A DNA stretch of 64,000 bases from Spirochaetota bacterium. Lineage in GTDB: Bacteria > Spirochaetota > Brachyspiria > Brachyspirales > JACRPF01. How positions within the stretch are numbered: the stretch's first letter is position 1; each line of letters opens with the position of its first letter. The DNA is taken from the NCBI GenBank assembly GCA_016214035.1, contig JACRPF010000009.1:62001-126000 (forward strand), in the 5' to 3' direction. Position numbers and translations under genes: made by a program. A model generated the notes under the pieces. It was given only the letters and a program-made list of their open reading frames with translations, was not told the DNA's origin and did not search any database. Below are positions 17,742 to 25,899 of this stretch, one piece after another.

Positions 17742-18764
17742 ATGAGCTATTTTAACCGGAGTGCAAAACGCAGGAGCATCATCAGCCTCCTCGAACAGAA
17801 ACGCGTTACACGTGCCGGCTTCAGGTTCCCGCTCGGCATCACCCCCGAAGAAAAATATCTGCCCGACGAGGGCTATACGCTCGAGATGGAACCGGCGTCA
17901 AGTGAAAGCCAGTTCGGCGACCGTTATTTCTACTGCGCGGGCGTGAGCGCGGAAAAAGTGCGGCCGATATTCGAATCGCTTCTCGGCGCCCTGCATAAGA
18001 ATGTCTGCGTCATCATCGAGCGCTGGTCCGAGGACGTCAATCGTGAAAAAGATGTTTTCATCAGCCAGGAACTTACGCTCGCACGGGTAAAACGCATATT
18101 CTCACATTACGACACGCTCTGGCTTGAATGCGGTTTTGTGAGTTTCGGCATCATCGATTATGATTCCGGGTTCGAAGCGGTCATCAACGACCACAAGATA
18201 ATTGAAGTGTTCACTCCCTACGATTATAATGAAGACGTCGAGGAGATATTCAAGCAGCACGGCATCCATAACGAACCCGAGATGACGTTCAGCAATAACT
18301 ACGACCACTGGCACTCGTCGCTTGCGGGGCTCGTTCATGAGGTGCTGAACGACGAAGATCGCGAGTACGAATTCGATTACTACGACATCATCAACGACCT
18401 CAAGGTGCCGCTCGGCCTTGAACTTGCCATGAACGAGGATAATGCGCTGAAGGTGAAGCCGCGCTGGTGGTATGTCGTCGTCAAGGGTGTTACGAAAAGC
18501 GGGCTTAAGGAATTCTTCCAGTCGTTCTACCTTGTCGCCGAAACGGAAGAGGAGATGGAGACCATCGTCGCCGATACACTTGAGCGCTATTCCGTGGGAA
18601 GCTACTATTTATATGATTTCTGCAACGTGAACCCCGGGTCCATCGATATCGACAAGCATTTCACCGCGCAGAGCGAATCCAAGTTCGAACAGGCATCCGG
18701 CGGCATCTGGGCGCTGAGCGATATCATGCTCGTGCCGCGCGTGAAAAAACGCCTGTCGTATTGA
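17742..18764 (+). CDS. Conserved-looking protein of unknown function
   Basis: This is a soluble, acidic 340-residue protein beginning MSYFNRSAKRRSIISLLEQK, with no signal peptide or membrane helix. Tyr, Asp and Glu are frequent (DEDREYEFDYYDIINDL, CNVNPGSIDIDKHF). No family is recognised. A GTG at 17736 is an alternative start with better spacing to AGAGGA (17725-17730). Codon use resembles the neighbours and the frame is long, so the gene is real. It stands alone behind its own promoter, divergent from uxaC. Confidence 0.75.
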   Translation: MSYFNRSAKRRSIISLLEQKRVTRAGFRFPLGITPEEKYLPDEGYTLEMEPASSESQFGDRYFYCAGVSAEKVRPIFESLLGALHKNVCVIIERWSEDVNREKDVFISQELTLARVKRIFSHYDTLWLECGFVSFGIIDYDSGFEAVINDHKIIEVFTPYDYNEDVEEIFKQHGIHNEPEMTFSNNYDHWHSSLAGLVHEVLNDEDREYEFDYYDIINDLKVPLGLELAMNEDNALKVKPRWWYVVVKGVTKSGLKEFFQSFYLVAETEEEMETIVADTLERYSVGSYYLYDFCNVNPGSIDIDKHFTAQSESKFEQASGGIWALSDIMLVPRVKKRLSY

Positions 18765-18805
18765 ACGTTTTCCCGCGTTTAGAAAAATCTGTTCAGAAAA
18801 ACACC

Positions 18806-18834
18806 TTGTTATTTTTACCAATCGACGCTATACT
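18806..18834 (+). promoter_or_regulatory. Sigma70-like promoter of the 18879 gene
   Basis: TTGTTA (18806-18811), 17 bp and TATACT (18829-18834) are seen, about 45 bp before the start codon. Confidence 0.5.
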
Positions 18835-18878
18835 TGTTTTCATTAGCAGCACATGTATATTATCGGAGTTTTTTCCAT

Positions 18879-19478
18879 ATGAAACGGTTATTTACCTCAT
18901 GTTTGTTGACGGCGCTCTTCTTTTCGGCTCAGTCGGTGACGGCCGCGGGGAATCTCGTTCATTTCGTGTTCATGCCGGCGGGCGGCGTATCAATCCCCGT
19001 GAAACCCGCCGATGATGTTCCCGCGAATGTCATAGCGCCTGCCGGAATGATGAACGTAAACGCCGACATATTGTTCTCAGAGCTGATGGGCATGCGTATC
19101 GGTGTCGCCTATGATTTTGATTCGATATCCTGGTCTGTCGCATCGGTTCAGAAGACCACCTATCTTCATCAGGCGGTCATCGGCGGATACTTTCTGATGA
19201 CGCCGGTGAAGGATTTTCAGGCAGGTATCGGGCTTGGAATGAAGCTCGGTGTTGCGCGTAATGTGGACATCGGCGGCGTTTTTACCACGGGCGATACCGC
19301 GAAGCAGAGTGTTTTATTCACCAAACTGTTCTGCGGCTATACCTTCTGGGTTGCCGACAATATCGGCATCATGCTCGAGGCGTACGGCGGTTACGGTTAT
19401 TCCTATTTTGATTTCAGCCAGCGCGCATATGCGGGCGGCGGCGCCGGTCTTGTCATAAAGGTCGGCGACAGGGATTGA
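18879..19478 (+). CDS. Small outer-membrane beta-barrel-like protein
   Basis: The 199-residue protein begins MKRLFTSCLLTALFFSAQSVTAAG, a clear signal peptide, followed by alternating hydrophobic strands and glycine-rich turns (GIGLGMKLGVARNVDIGG, GGAGLVIKVGDRD), as in eight-stranded barrels of the OmpA/OmpX size. GGAG lies 10 bp before the ATG. A longer frame to 18834 would start inside the predicted leader. It is probably an outer-membrane protein of unknown function. The HIT gene follows after 21 bp. Confidence 0.75.
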   Translation: MKRLFTSCLLTALFFSAQSVTAAGNLVHFVFMPAGGVSIPVKPADDVPANVIAPAGMMNVNADILFSELMGMRIGVAYDFDSISWSVASVQKTTYLHQAVIGGYFLMTPVKDFQAGIGLGMKLGVARNVDIGGVFTTGDTAKQSVLFTKLFCGYTFWVADNIGIMLEAYGGYGYSYFDFSQRAYAGGGAGLVIKVGDRD

Positions 19479-19499
19479 TTCTACGCGGACGGCATAATT

Positions 19500-19820
19500 A
19501 TGAGCGTACACAGCGACGAAAATTGCATCTTCTGTAAAATAGCATCGGGAAAAATACCGTCGAAAAAGATCGCCGAAAACGACGAGGTCATCGCCTTTCA
19601 TGACATAGCGCCGAAAGCGCCGGTGCATTTTCTTGTGCTGCCGAAAACACACGTCACCGACATCATGGCGATGGACGCAAAGCTCATGGGCGCCTGCCTT
19701 GCGATGATACAGTCCATCGCGGGCTTCCGTGTCATCAACAACTGCGGCGCGAACGCGGGGCAGACGGTGATGCATGCACATTTCCATGTGATCTCCGGTA
19801 AGATGCTGGGATTCGAGTAG
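19500..19820 (+). CDS. HIT-family nucleotide hydrolase (HINT type), short
   Basis: The 106-residue protein shows the HINT layout: CIFCKIASGKIPSKKI at the start, FHDIAPKAPVHFLVLPK in the middle and the histidine triad HAHFHVI at the end. It would hydrolyse nucleoside phosphoramidates or AMP-lysine-type substrates in the cytoplasm. It is about 10-12 residues shorter than usual between the central helix (MGACLAMIQSIAG) and FRVINNCG, where relatives have a longer helix-loop. TatD follows after 27 bp. Confidence 0.9.
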   Translation: MSVHSDENCIFCKIASGKIPSKKIAENDEVIAFHDIAPKAPVHFLVLPKTHVTDIMAMDAKLMGACLAMIQSIAGFRVINNCGANAGQTVMHAHFHVISGKMLGFE

Positions 19821-19847
19821 CGCGGCAATCCGCATCGATACACTATC

Positions 19848-20630
19848 ATGACCCATATAATCGACAGCCACGCACATCTGACGTATCTTTCGGATAATCC
19901 GGAAAAAATCCGTGACATTGCCGCGCGATTTCCCGAAGCACAACACCGCCGTATTCTCGACGCCGGCGTGAAACCGTCGGATATCGATGAACGGCTTACG
20001 CTGCTCTCGGGTGTTACGGGTGTAATACTCGCCGCGGGGATTCATCCGCACCACGCGCATGAAATGAACAACGGCGATATTACGGCATTCACCGAACATA
20101 TCCGGCGATTGAATACAGACGGCAGAAAAATATGCGCCATCGGCGAGATTGGTCTGGACTATTATTATGGAAAGGACACCGTCAGTGCGCAGCGAAACGT
20201 ATTTGCCGAGGCGCTCGATGCGGCATCATCGCTCGGACTTCCGGCGCTGGTGCATGCGCGCGACGCGTTCGACGATATCTTTAAACTCATCACCGCATCA
20301 AAGGTGCGTAACGGCATGCTGCATTGTTTCACCGGCGGTGTTGCCGAGGCGAAGCGGGCGCTTGATCTCGGTTTCATACTTTCGTTCGCGGGAAATGTGA
20401 CGTACAAGAAATCACCGCAGATACGCGAGGCCGCGGCATATGTGCCGGCTGACCGGTATACCGTTGAAACGGATTGTCCCTATCTCGCGCCGATGCCGCT
20501 GCGCGGGAAAGACAATGAGCCGGCGTTCGTCGTTCATACGGCTGCATGCATCGCACAGCTGCGCGGCACCGACACGGATACCGTTTTCCGTGAAGCGTAT
20601 GAGAACGCGGCTCGTGTGATCGGATATTAA
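19848..20630 (+). CDS. TatD-family metal-dependent hydrolase (DNase)
   Basis: The 260-residue amidohydrolase-fold protein has all TatD landmarks: IDSHAHL, GIHPHHA, GEIGLDYYYGKD, LVHARDA, MLHCFTGG and VETDCPYLAP. TatD proteins are Mg-dependent 3'-5' exonucleases implicated in DNA and RNA turnover. No Shine-Dalgarno sequence is obvious, so it may be translated by coupling from the HIT gene. Its stop overlaps the stop of the convergent PHP gene by four bases. Confidence 0.93.
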   Translation: MTHIIDSHAHLTYLSDNPEKIRDIAARFPEAQHRRILDAGVKPSDIDERLTLLSGVTGVILAAGIHPHHAHEMNNGDITAFTEHIRRLNTDGRKICAIGEIGLDYYYGKDTVSAQRNVFAEALDAASSLGLPALVHARDAFDDIFKLITASKVRNGMLHCFTGGVAEAKRALDLGFILSFAGNVTYKKSPQIREAAAYVPADRYTVETDCPYLAPMPLRGKDNEPAFVVHTAACIAQLRGTDTDTVFREAYENAARVIGY

Positions 20631-21385
20631 GCGTTACGGACGAACATCGACGGATCGATGATAGCCTTTTCCACACCGGCCATGGCGATGACGCGGTCAA
20701 CCCATGAGAGCATACCAACGCCGCAGACCGCATGCGCGTCCGAACCCTTGCTCAAACGGACGTTTTCCTCCGCGGCGATGCGTACGATATCCGCGTAGCG
20801 TTTGGTGAATGACGCGATATCCTCATCGGGAAACCACCACCACGATGAGTTCATGATCTCGAATATCATGCCGTTCGCGGCGAATGCACGCGCCACCGTT
20901 CGCACATCGGCGTCAGTGATGTCGGTCGATGCTATCCCCGACGGCGTGCGTCCAAGATTGAACGGATGCGCAACGATATCCACAAGCGGGTCCGCCGATA
21001 CATTCACATATGCCGTCACCGCGTTCTTTATCGCCATCTGTTTCGACGCAGGCGGATTTCTGAAAACACCTTCGGTCATTCCGCCGATATCGACGAGGAT
21101 GATGTCGAGCTTTTCCGTTTCCTGCTGCGGAACGGTGGTCGCACCGCTCGCATCGCGTATCTGCGCCTCGATGCCGGCGAATACGGTGACATGTGTCTTT
21201 ACCGCGCGGATGTCGTCGCGCATTTGTGTAATCCATTCCGCGGCTGAGGGATTGAAACAATGGTCGGTGATGGCAAGATACGAAAGTCCCGCGGCTTCGG
21301 CGCCACGGATATGGTCGACTACCGGATTCTTGCCGTCGGAGTAGGTCGTGTGCGTGTGAAGGTCATGTGGTTTCATGGTGTTCAT
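20627..21385 (-). CDS. PHP-domain phosphoesterase
   Basis: The 252-residue protein has the four PHP metal motifs: HDLHTHTTYSDGKNP, ITDHCF, IVAHPFNLGR and SKGSDAHAVCGVG. Stand-alone PHP proteins hydrolyse phosphoesters such as histidinol phosphate or nucleotides. The substrate here is unknown. A second in-frame ATG at 21376 has more favourable spacing from AGGAG and may be the true start. Confidence 0.88.
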   Translation of the reverse strand: MNTMKPHDLHTHTTYSDGKNPVVDHIRGAEAAGLSYLAITDHCFNPSAAEWITQMRDDIRAVKTHVTVFAGIEAQIRDASGATTVPQQETEKLDIILVDIGGMTEGVFRNPPASKQMAIKNAVTAYVNVSADPLVDIVAHPFNLGRTPSGIASTDITDADVRTVARAFAANGMIFEIMNSSWWWFPDEDIASFTKRYADIVRIAAEENVRLSKGSDAHAVCGVGMLSWVDRVIAMAGVEKAIIDPSMFVRNA

Positions 21386-21505
21386 ATCTCCTGCGATTCA
21401 AGGGTCGTTCCATCAGCTGCGATCAGCGTGTCCGCTCAAGATGCGCGCAGTACGACGCGGCTCGGTGCCGCTGCAGGTGCCGAGTAATCGGATTCGCATG
21501 AGATA

Positions 21506-21533
21506 ACTATATAAGGAAACGAGCTGCTGTCAA
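21506..21533 (-). promoter_or_regulatory. Sigma70-like promoter of the PHP gene
   Basis: Minus-strand TTGACA (21533-21528), 16 bp and TATAGT (21511-21506) are seen. The leader to the PHP start would be about 115 nt. Confidence 0.55.
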
Positions 21534-21575
21534 TCAGCGGTATGGCAGTCACTATCTGTCTTTACCGAACTATTA

Positions 21576-21860
21576 TGGAACACATCCTGATTGAACCGGG
21601 ACGTATCCCGGTCGGACAAGGATGCTTCTCATGGCTGCCGGAACATGAACCCTGAATGCCGGGATATATCCCGGAACATAGGGGACACGTGCCGGTTCGG
21701 CGGGTACAGTCTACCTTTGGAGCAGGACATATCCCTCATCGATGAGGACATGTTCCGGCTCACCGGGGAATGATACCGAAACGTCCGGAGGATGTCCCGA
21801 ACGGGCGGGGACATGTCCCGGATGACCGGGGACATGTTCCGGAGCAGTGGGGACGATGGT
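21576..21860. repeat. Degenerate 21-bp tandem array of palindromic GGGACATGTCCC-like units
   Basis: About 13-14 units repeat at a 21-bp step (cores near 21597, 21639, 21660, 21681, 21702, 21723, 21744, 21765, 21787, 21807, 21828 and 21849). Each centres on variants of GGGACATGTCCC, for example CCGGGATATATCCCGG and GGGGACATGTCCCGG. Because 21 bp is seven codons, both strands show interrupted heptapeptide-like frames (for example GDMSRMT/GDMFRSS), but no start with a ribosome site supports a protein. The flanks (21386-21505 and 21861-21988) hold nothing clear apart from the PHP promoter. Confidence 0.75.
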
Positions 21861-21988
21861 TTTTTAATATTCGGTTTATCCCGCGTTGCAACACCTTTTC
21901 GTATACGTAGTTACAGGTTCACGGAATCGCGCAGCGCGCATCGGCTGACGTCCCGTGATTACCTGCAAATAAAATGAGGAGGTGATGT

Positions 21989-22333
21989 ATGACACTCACC
22001 AAGACAACGATCATCGGGTTCTGCGAAGCCGTAGCCGACTTCATGCAGACGAACAGGAGCACGCTGATGGAGCGGAACGCGGATATCGACCGCATCATCA
22101 GTGAGCTGCGGAAAAAATCGGACGACGCTTTGGCGGAATGCAGCGGGCATGAGATACTCGCGGTAAAGCTCCGCGAAAGCACCGCCCGGACTGACGCTGC
22201 CGTAGCGGAGGCGTATAATGCCGCGTCCGCCGCCGTGGATATCACCGCGGGACTTGTGGGCAAGACCACCGAGCTCGGGCATCAGACCGCGCGGCTTCGG
22301 AGCAGGATAATCAGAAGACGTTCATCGGAGTAA
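21989..22333 (+). CDS. Small helical protein of unknown function
   Basis: The 114-residue, strongly helical protein (DIDRIISELRKKSDDALAEC, ARTDAAVAEAYNAASAAVDI) is rich in Ala and charged residues and has a basic tail (RLRSRIIRRRSSE). No signal peptide or membrane helix is seen. A very good site (AGGAGGTGAT) sits 3 bp before the ATG, which makes it a confident gene despite its size. It may form a coiled coil. No family is recognised. A palindromic element starts 27 bp after its stop. Confidence 0.75.
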   Translation: MTLTKTTIIGFCEAVADFMQTNRSTLMERNADIDRIISELRKKSDDALAECSGHEILAVKLRESTARTDAAVAEAYNAASAAVDITAGLVGKTTELGHQTARLRSRIIRRRSSE

Positions 22334-22359
22334 CCGGAGCGGTCGCCCGGCATCCTATA

Positions 22360-22640
22360 CAACGGCGTTCGAGCGACAGTGAACGATATTTAGAATTTAC
22401 ATCATCACCTTTCATCATTTACACGCGTTATGGCGAAGGGGAAAAATATGTTTCCTCGCGTCACGCTTCTGCAACAACACAGTCTTGGATTTAGTATCCA
22501 GTTTGTCATTATAGAATAGCAAGCGGCACGATGCCGCGGATGCGACGAATCCGTCCAAGGACGGACGGCGGAGGAGCGCGGGATGCGAGGAAATATATTT
22601 TTCTCCGAGCTGAAAACGCGCGCCTCCGGCCCGCGCCCCG
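22360..22640 (-). repeat. Palindromic dispersed element, copy 3
   Basis: It reads CAACGGCGTTCGAGCGA at the left and GCCTCCGGCCCGCGCCCC at the right, i.e. the reverse complement of copy 1. Arms at 22438-22467 and 22575-22606 pair with few mismatches around GAAAAATAT and TTTCCTCGC. The central hairpin GCGGCA-CGA-TGCCGC is at 22523-22537, and CCGTCC/GGACGG forms another stem beside it. It starts 27 bp after a stop codon and ends 4 bp before a -35 box. Confidence 0.8.
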
Positions 22641-22644
22641 GTGG

Positions 22645-22672
22645 TTGACAATTCCCGAAACTTTATTAAAAT
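22645..22672 (+). promoter_or_regulatory. Promoter abutting repeat copy 3, facing pflB
   Basis: TTGACA (22645-22650), 16 bp and TAAAAT (22667-22672) are seen. The pflB start codon is about 100 nt downstream of the predicted transcription start. Confidence 0.6.
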
Positions 22673-22776
22673 TAATCGAGTCACGCTGTACTGGCGAACA
22701 AGGTGGAACACCACCGGGGAACGTGACCGTCTGCGCCGCTCGCCTGGGCAAAATAAAACGACCGATGAGGTGCCCG

Positions 22777-25038
22777 ATGAGCGTTCTTCTTTCAGAACAG
22801 CCTTTTATAACATCCATAAAGACATTCCGCCGCGGACGTTGGGACAAGACCATCGACGTGAAGGAATTCATACAGCGCAACATCAATCCGTATGACGGCG
22901 ACGATTCATTCCTCGTCCCACCTACGGAGCGGACAAAAACGCTCTGGAAATACTGCAGCGAACTTATCGCGCAGGAAGTGGCGAAGGGCGGCGTACTCGA
23001 CGTGGATACGGAAACGATATCATCGGTGACATCGCACAAGCCTGGATATATCGACAAGGATAATGAAATAATCGTGGGGCTTCAGACCGACGCTCCGCTG
23101 CGCCGTTCGATAAAGCCGTTCGGCGGCATACGTATGGTGGAGCATGCGCTCGAGGATTACGGGTATTCGCTGTCGCCGCAGGTAAAAGCGGTTTTCGAAA
23201 AATACCGGAAGACGCACAACGACGCGGTGTTTCAGGGTTATACCGGCGAGATGAAGGTTGCCCGCAAGCACGGCTACATCACGGGGCTTCCCGATACCTA
23301 TGCTCGCGGGCGCATCATCGGCGATTACCGGCGCGTGGCGCTGTACGGCGTTGACTTTCTCATCGAACAGAAGAAGAACGATCTGCTCTTGCTCGAGGAC
23401 TATCCGTTCGAGGAGGAGATTGCGCGGCTCCGCGAGGAAGTGCACGATCAGATCGTCGCGCTCCATGATATCAAGACCATGGCGGCATCATACGGCTTCG
23501 ATATCTCCAATCACGCAACGACGGCGCGCGAAGCGGTGCAGTGGACGTATTTCGCTTTCCTCGCGGCGGTCAAGGAGCATGACGGCGCGGCGATGAGCAT
23601 GGGCAGCGTAAGCGCGTTCTTCGACATCTTCATCGAACGCGACATGAAGCGCGGCGTCCTTACCGAAGAGGAGGCGCAGGAGATCGTCGACGATTTCGTC
23701 ATCAAGCTCAGACTGGTTCGTCACCTGAGACCCAAATCATATAACGATATTTTCGCGGGCGACCCCACGTGGGTCACCGAGTCCATCGGCGGCATGCTCG
23801 ACGACGGGCGGCACAAGATTACGAAGACCGCATACCGCATGCTTCATACGCTCACCACGCTCGGGCCTTCACCCGAACCGAATCTCACCGTGCTCTGGTC
23901 GTTCCGGCTGCCGGATCATTTCAAGCGGTATGCCACGCGCGTGTCGGTGGAGACTTCGAGCATACAGTTCGAGAATGACGATCTCATGCGGCCGCTTGCC
24001 GGCGACGATTACGGTGTTGCCTGCTGCGTGTCGCTTCAGGCGATGGGTACGAGCATCCAGTATTTCGGTGCGCGCTGCAATATCGCAAAGGCGCTCCTCC
24101 TCGCACTCAATGCCGGGCGTGAGGAGTTCACCGGCGAGAAGATCGTGGACGGCATCGCGCCGCTGCCCGACGGCGTGCTCAACATCGACGACGTGAAAGA
24201 GCGTTTTTATAAAGTGATCAAGTGGATAGCGAAGCTCTATGCGGAGACGATGAACATCATCCACTATATGCACGACAAATACTACTATGAGCGTTCGCAG
24301 ATGGCGCTGCTCGATACCTTCGTGCACCGCACCATGGCGTTCGGCATCGCCGGTCTCTCGGTTGCAACCGATTCGCTTTCCGCGATACGCTACGCAAAGG
24401 TGACGCCGGTCCGCAACGCCGACGGCATCGCCGTTGACTACACCATCGAAGGTATCTATCCGCCCTACGGCAACGACGACGACAGGGCGGACGGCCGCGC
24501 GGTCGATATCGTGAAAGTGTTTCATGATGAGCTTGCGAAATATAAAATATACCGCAATGCAACGCCCACGCTTTCCATACTCACGATCACGAGCAATGTG
24601 ATGTACGGCAAAAAGACCGGCGCAACACCCGACGGACGGAAGAGCGGCGTGGCATTCGCCCCCGGCGCGAATCCCATGCACGGCCGCGATGTGAATGGCG
24701 CGCTCGCATCGCTCAACTCGGTGGCGAAGATACCGTACTCGCTCTGCCTCGACGGCGTGTCGAACACGTTCTCGGTCCTGCCCTCGGTGCTCGGCAGTTC
24801 CATGGACATGCGCACGGCGAACCTCACCGCCATGCTCGATGGTTATTTCATCAAGGGCGGTCATCACCTGAACGTGAACGTGCTCCTGCCCGAGGTGCTG
24901 AAAGACGCCATGGAACATCCGGAAAAATATCCGCAGCTCACCATACGCGTTTCGGGATACGCGGTGCATTTCATAAAACTTTCGCGCGAACAGCAGCTTG
25001 AAGTGCTGGCACGGACATTTCACGAATCATTATCATAA
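22777..25038 (+). CDS. pflB: Formate acetyltransferase (pyruvate formate-lyase)
   Basis: The 753-residue glycyl-radical enzyme is close in length to E. coli PflB (760). The thiyl pair Cys416-Cys417 is in [10 protein letters not shown] and the glycyl radical Gly727 in RVSGYAVHF. It converts pyruvate and CoA to acetyl-CoA and formate under anaerobiosis. The start at 22777 has GAGG at 6 bp and gives the usual PFL N-terminus; the frame extends upstream into the repeat element only by chance. The activating radical-SAM enzyme and a formate channel are not adjacent. A small hairpin (CGGG-ATATTT-CCCG) follows the stop. Confidence 0.96.
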   Translation: MSVLLSEQPFITSIKTFRRGRWDKTIDVKEFIQRNINPYDGDDSFLVPPTERTKTLWKYCSELIAQEVAKGGVLDVDTETISSVTSHKPGYIDKDNEIIVGLQTDAPLRRSIKPFGGIRMVEHALEDYGYSLSPQVKAVFEKYRKTHNDAVFQGYTGEMKVARKHGYITGLPDTYARGRIIGDYRRVALYGVDFLIEQKKNDLLLLEDYPFEEEIARLREEVHDQIVALHDIKTMAASYGFDISNHATTAREAVQWTYFAFLAAVKEHDGAAMSMGSVSAFFDIFIERDMKRGVLTEEEAQEIVDDFVIKLRLVRHLRPKSYNDIFAGDPTWVTESIGGMLDDGRHKITKTAYRMLHTLTTLGPSPEPNLTVLWSFRLPDHFKRYATRVSVETSSIQFENDDLMRPLAGDDYGVACCVSLQAMGTSIQYFGARCNIAKALLLALNAGREEFTGEKIVDGIAPLPDGVLNIDDVKERFYKVIKWIAKLYAETMNIIHYMHDKYYYERSQMALLDTFVHRTMAFGIAGLSVATDSLSAIRYAKVTPVRNADGIAVDYTIEGIYPPYGNDDDRADGRAVDIVKVFHDELAKYKIYRNATPTLSILTITSNVMYGKKTGATPDGRKSGVAFAPGANPMHGRDVNGALASLNSVAKIPYSLCLDGVSNTFSVLPSVLGSSMDMRTANLTAMLDGYFIKGGHHLNVNVLLPEVLKDAMEHPEKYPQLTIRVSGYAVHFIKLSREQQLEVLARTFHESLS

Positions 25039-25071
25039 CACGGGATATTTCCCGAACCACAAGGAGTCTGT

Positions 25072-25572
25072 ATGGCGACAATAACACTCGGCGGCAGCAC
25101 GATTCATACGATCGGTGAACTGCCGAAGATCGGTTCAAAGGCCAAGGCGTTCTCGCTCACCGCGGCGGATCTCGGGGACGTTACCCTCGCCGCATTCGAA
25201 GGCAAACGGAAGATTCTCAATATAGTTCCCAGTCTTGATACCGGTATCTGCGCAACATCCACCCGGAAGTTCAACGAACAGGGCGGTGCGCTCACCAACA
25301 CCGTGGTGCTCGTCATCTCCAATGATCTTCCCTTCGCGATGAAGCGTTTCTGCGAGACTGAAGGACTGAAAAATGTGGTTCCGCTTTCGGCGTTCAGAAG
25401 CACGTTCGGCAGGGATTACGGGGTCACCATCACCGACGGTCAGCTCAAAGGTCTTCTGTCGCGGTGTATCGTCGTGCTTGATGCGGACAATAAAGTGCTC
25501 TATACCCAGCAGGTTCCTGAGATCAAGCAGGAGCCGGATTATGCGGCGGCGCTGGCTGCGATAGTGAAGTAA
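25072..25572 (+). CDS. tpx: Thiol peroxidase
   Basis: The 166-residue atypical 2-Cys peroxiredoxin has the peroxidatic Cys60 in [16 protein letters not shown] and the resolving Cys94 in RFCETEGL, the same positions as in E. coli Tpx (61 and 95). It reduces hydrogen and organic peroxides with thioredoxin. CAAGGAG lies 6 bp before the ATG. It follows pflB by 33 bp, a sensible pairing because PFL is destroyed by oxidants. Confidence 0.95.
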   Translation: MATITLGGSTIHTIGELPKIGSKAKAFSLTAADLGDVTLAAFEGKRKILNIVPSLDTGICATSTRKFNEQGGALTNTVVLVISNDLPFAMKRFCETEGLKNVVPLSAFRSTFGRDYGVTITDGQLKGLLSRCIVVLDADNKVLYTQQVPEIKQEPDYAAALAAIVK

Positions 25573-25579
25573 CGGAAAA

Positions 25580-25608
25580 TTGACAAATGACGGGCCTCAG
25601 CGTATACT
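25580..25608 (+). promoter_or_regulatory. Near-consensus sigma70 promoter
   Basis: TTGACA (25580-25585), exactly 17 bp and TATACT (25603-25608) are seen, one base short of full consensus. It lies 7 bp after the tpx stop and drives the small gene at 25624. Confidence 0.8.
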
Positions 25609-25623
25609 GTTTCTGAGGGCTGC

Positions 25624-25899
25624 ATGGAAGTAAATAATTCGACACGAAAAGATACGCCTGCCTATATGACGGCATCGAAGCGTGAGAAGGAATTCACCAT
25701 CGTCGGCATCGAAAAGGAATATCTCCGGGAATTGAAGAATAAAGAATTCGAAACGGCCGACCGTCAGGCCAAGGCGCTTCGCGATTATCTGAACTCACTC
25801 GGATTCTCGACCTATTTCATCCGCTATGAGAACGGCAAAGGCCTGGTCACCGAGGATATGTCGAAGACCTCATACAATATTGTCGATATCAGCGCGTAA
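25624..25899 (+). CDS. Small protein of unknown function behind a strong promoter
   Basis: The 91-residue soluble protein has an N-terminal basic stretch, a helical centre (EYLRELKNKEFETADRQAKA) and a mixed end (YFIRYENGKGLV). GAGGG lies 5 bp before the ATG. No family is recognised. The near-consensus promoter suggests high expression. The last 11 bp overlap the end of the convergent helicase gene. Confidence 0.7.
   Translation: MEVNNSTRKDTPAYMTASKREKEFTIVGIEKEYLRELKNKEFETADRQAKALRDYLNSLGFSTYFIRYENGKGLVTEDMSKTSYNIVDISA

Noticed and set aside
21591-21835. Heptapeptide-repeat frames on both strands of the 21-bp array
   Set aside because: The frames are interrupted by stops and a shift, and have no ribosome site. 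Treated as non-coding repeat, or at most a decayed gene.
22531-22776. N-terminal extension of pyruvate formate-lyase
   Set aside because: It is translated from repeat copy 3 and its flank. The normal PFL start with a ribosome site is at 22777.
23869-25023. Long frame antisense to pflB, and similar ones antisense to glgA, galT and the XPB-type helicase
   Set aside because: These are shadows produced by codon bias on the opposite strand. The sense genes have full family motifs.
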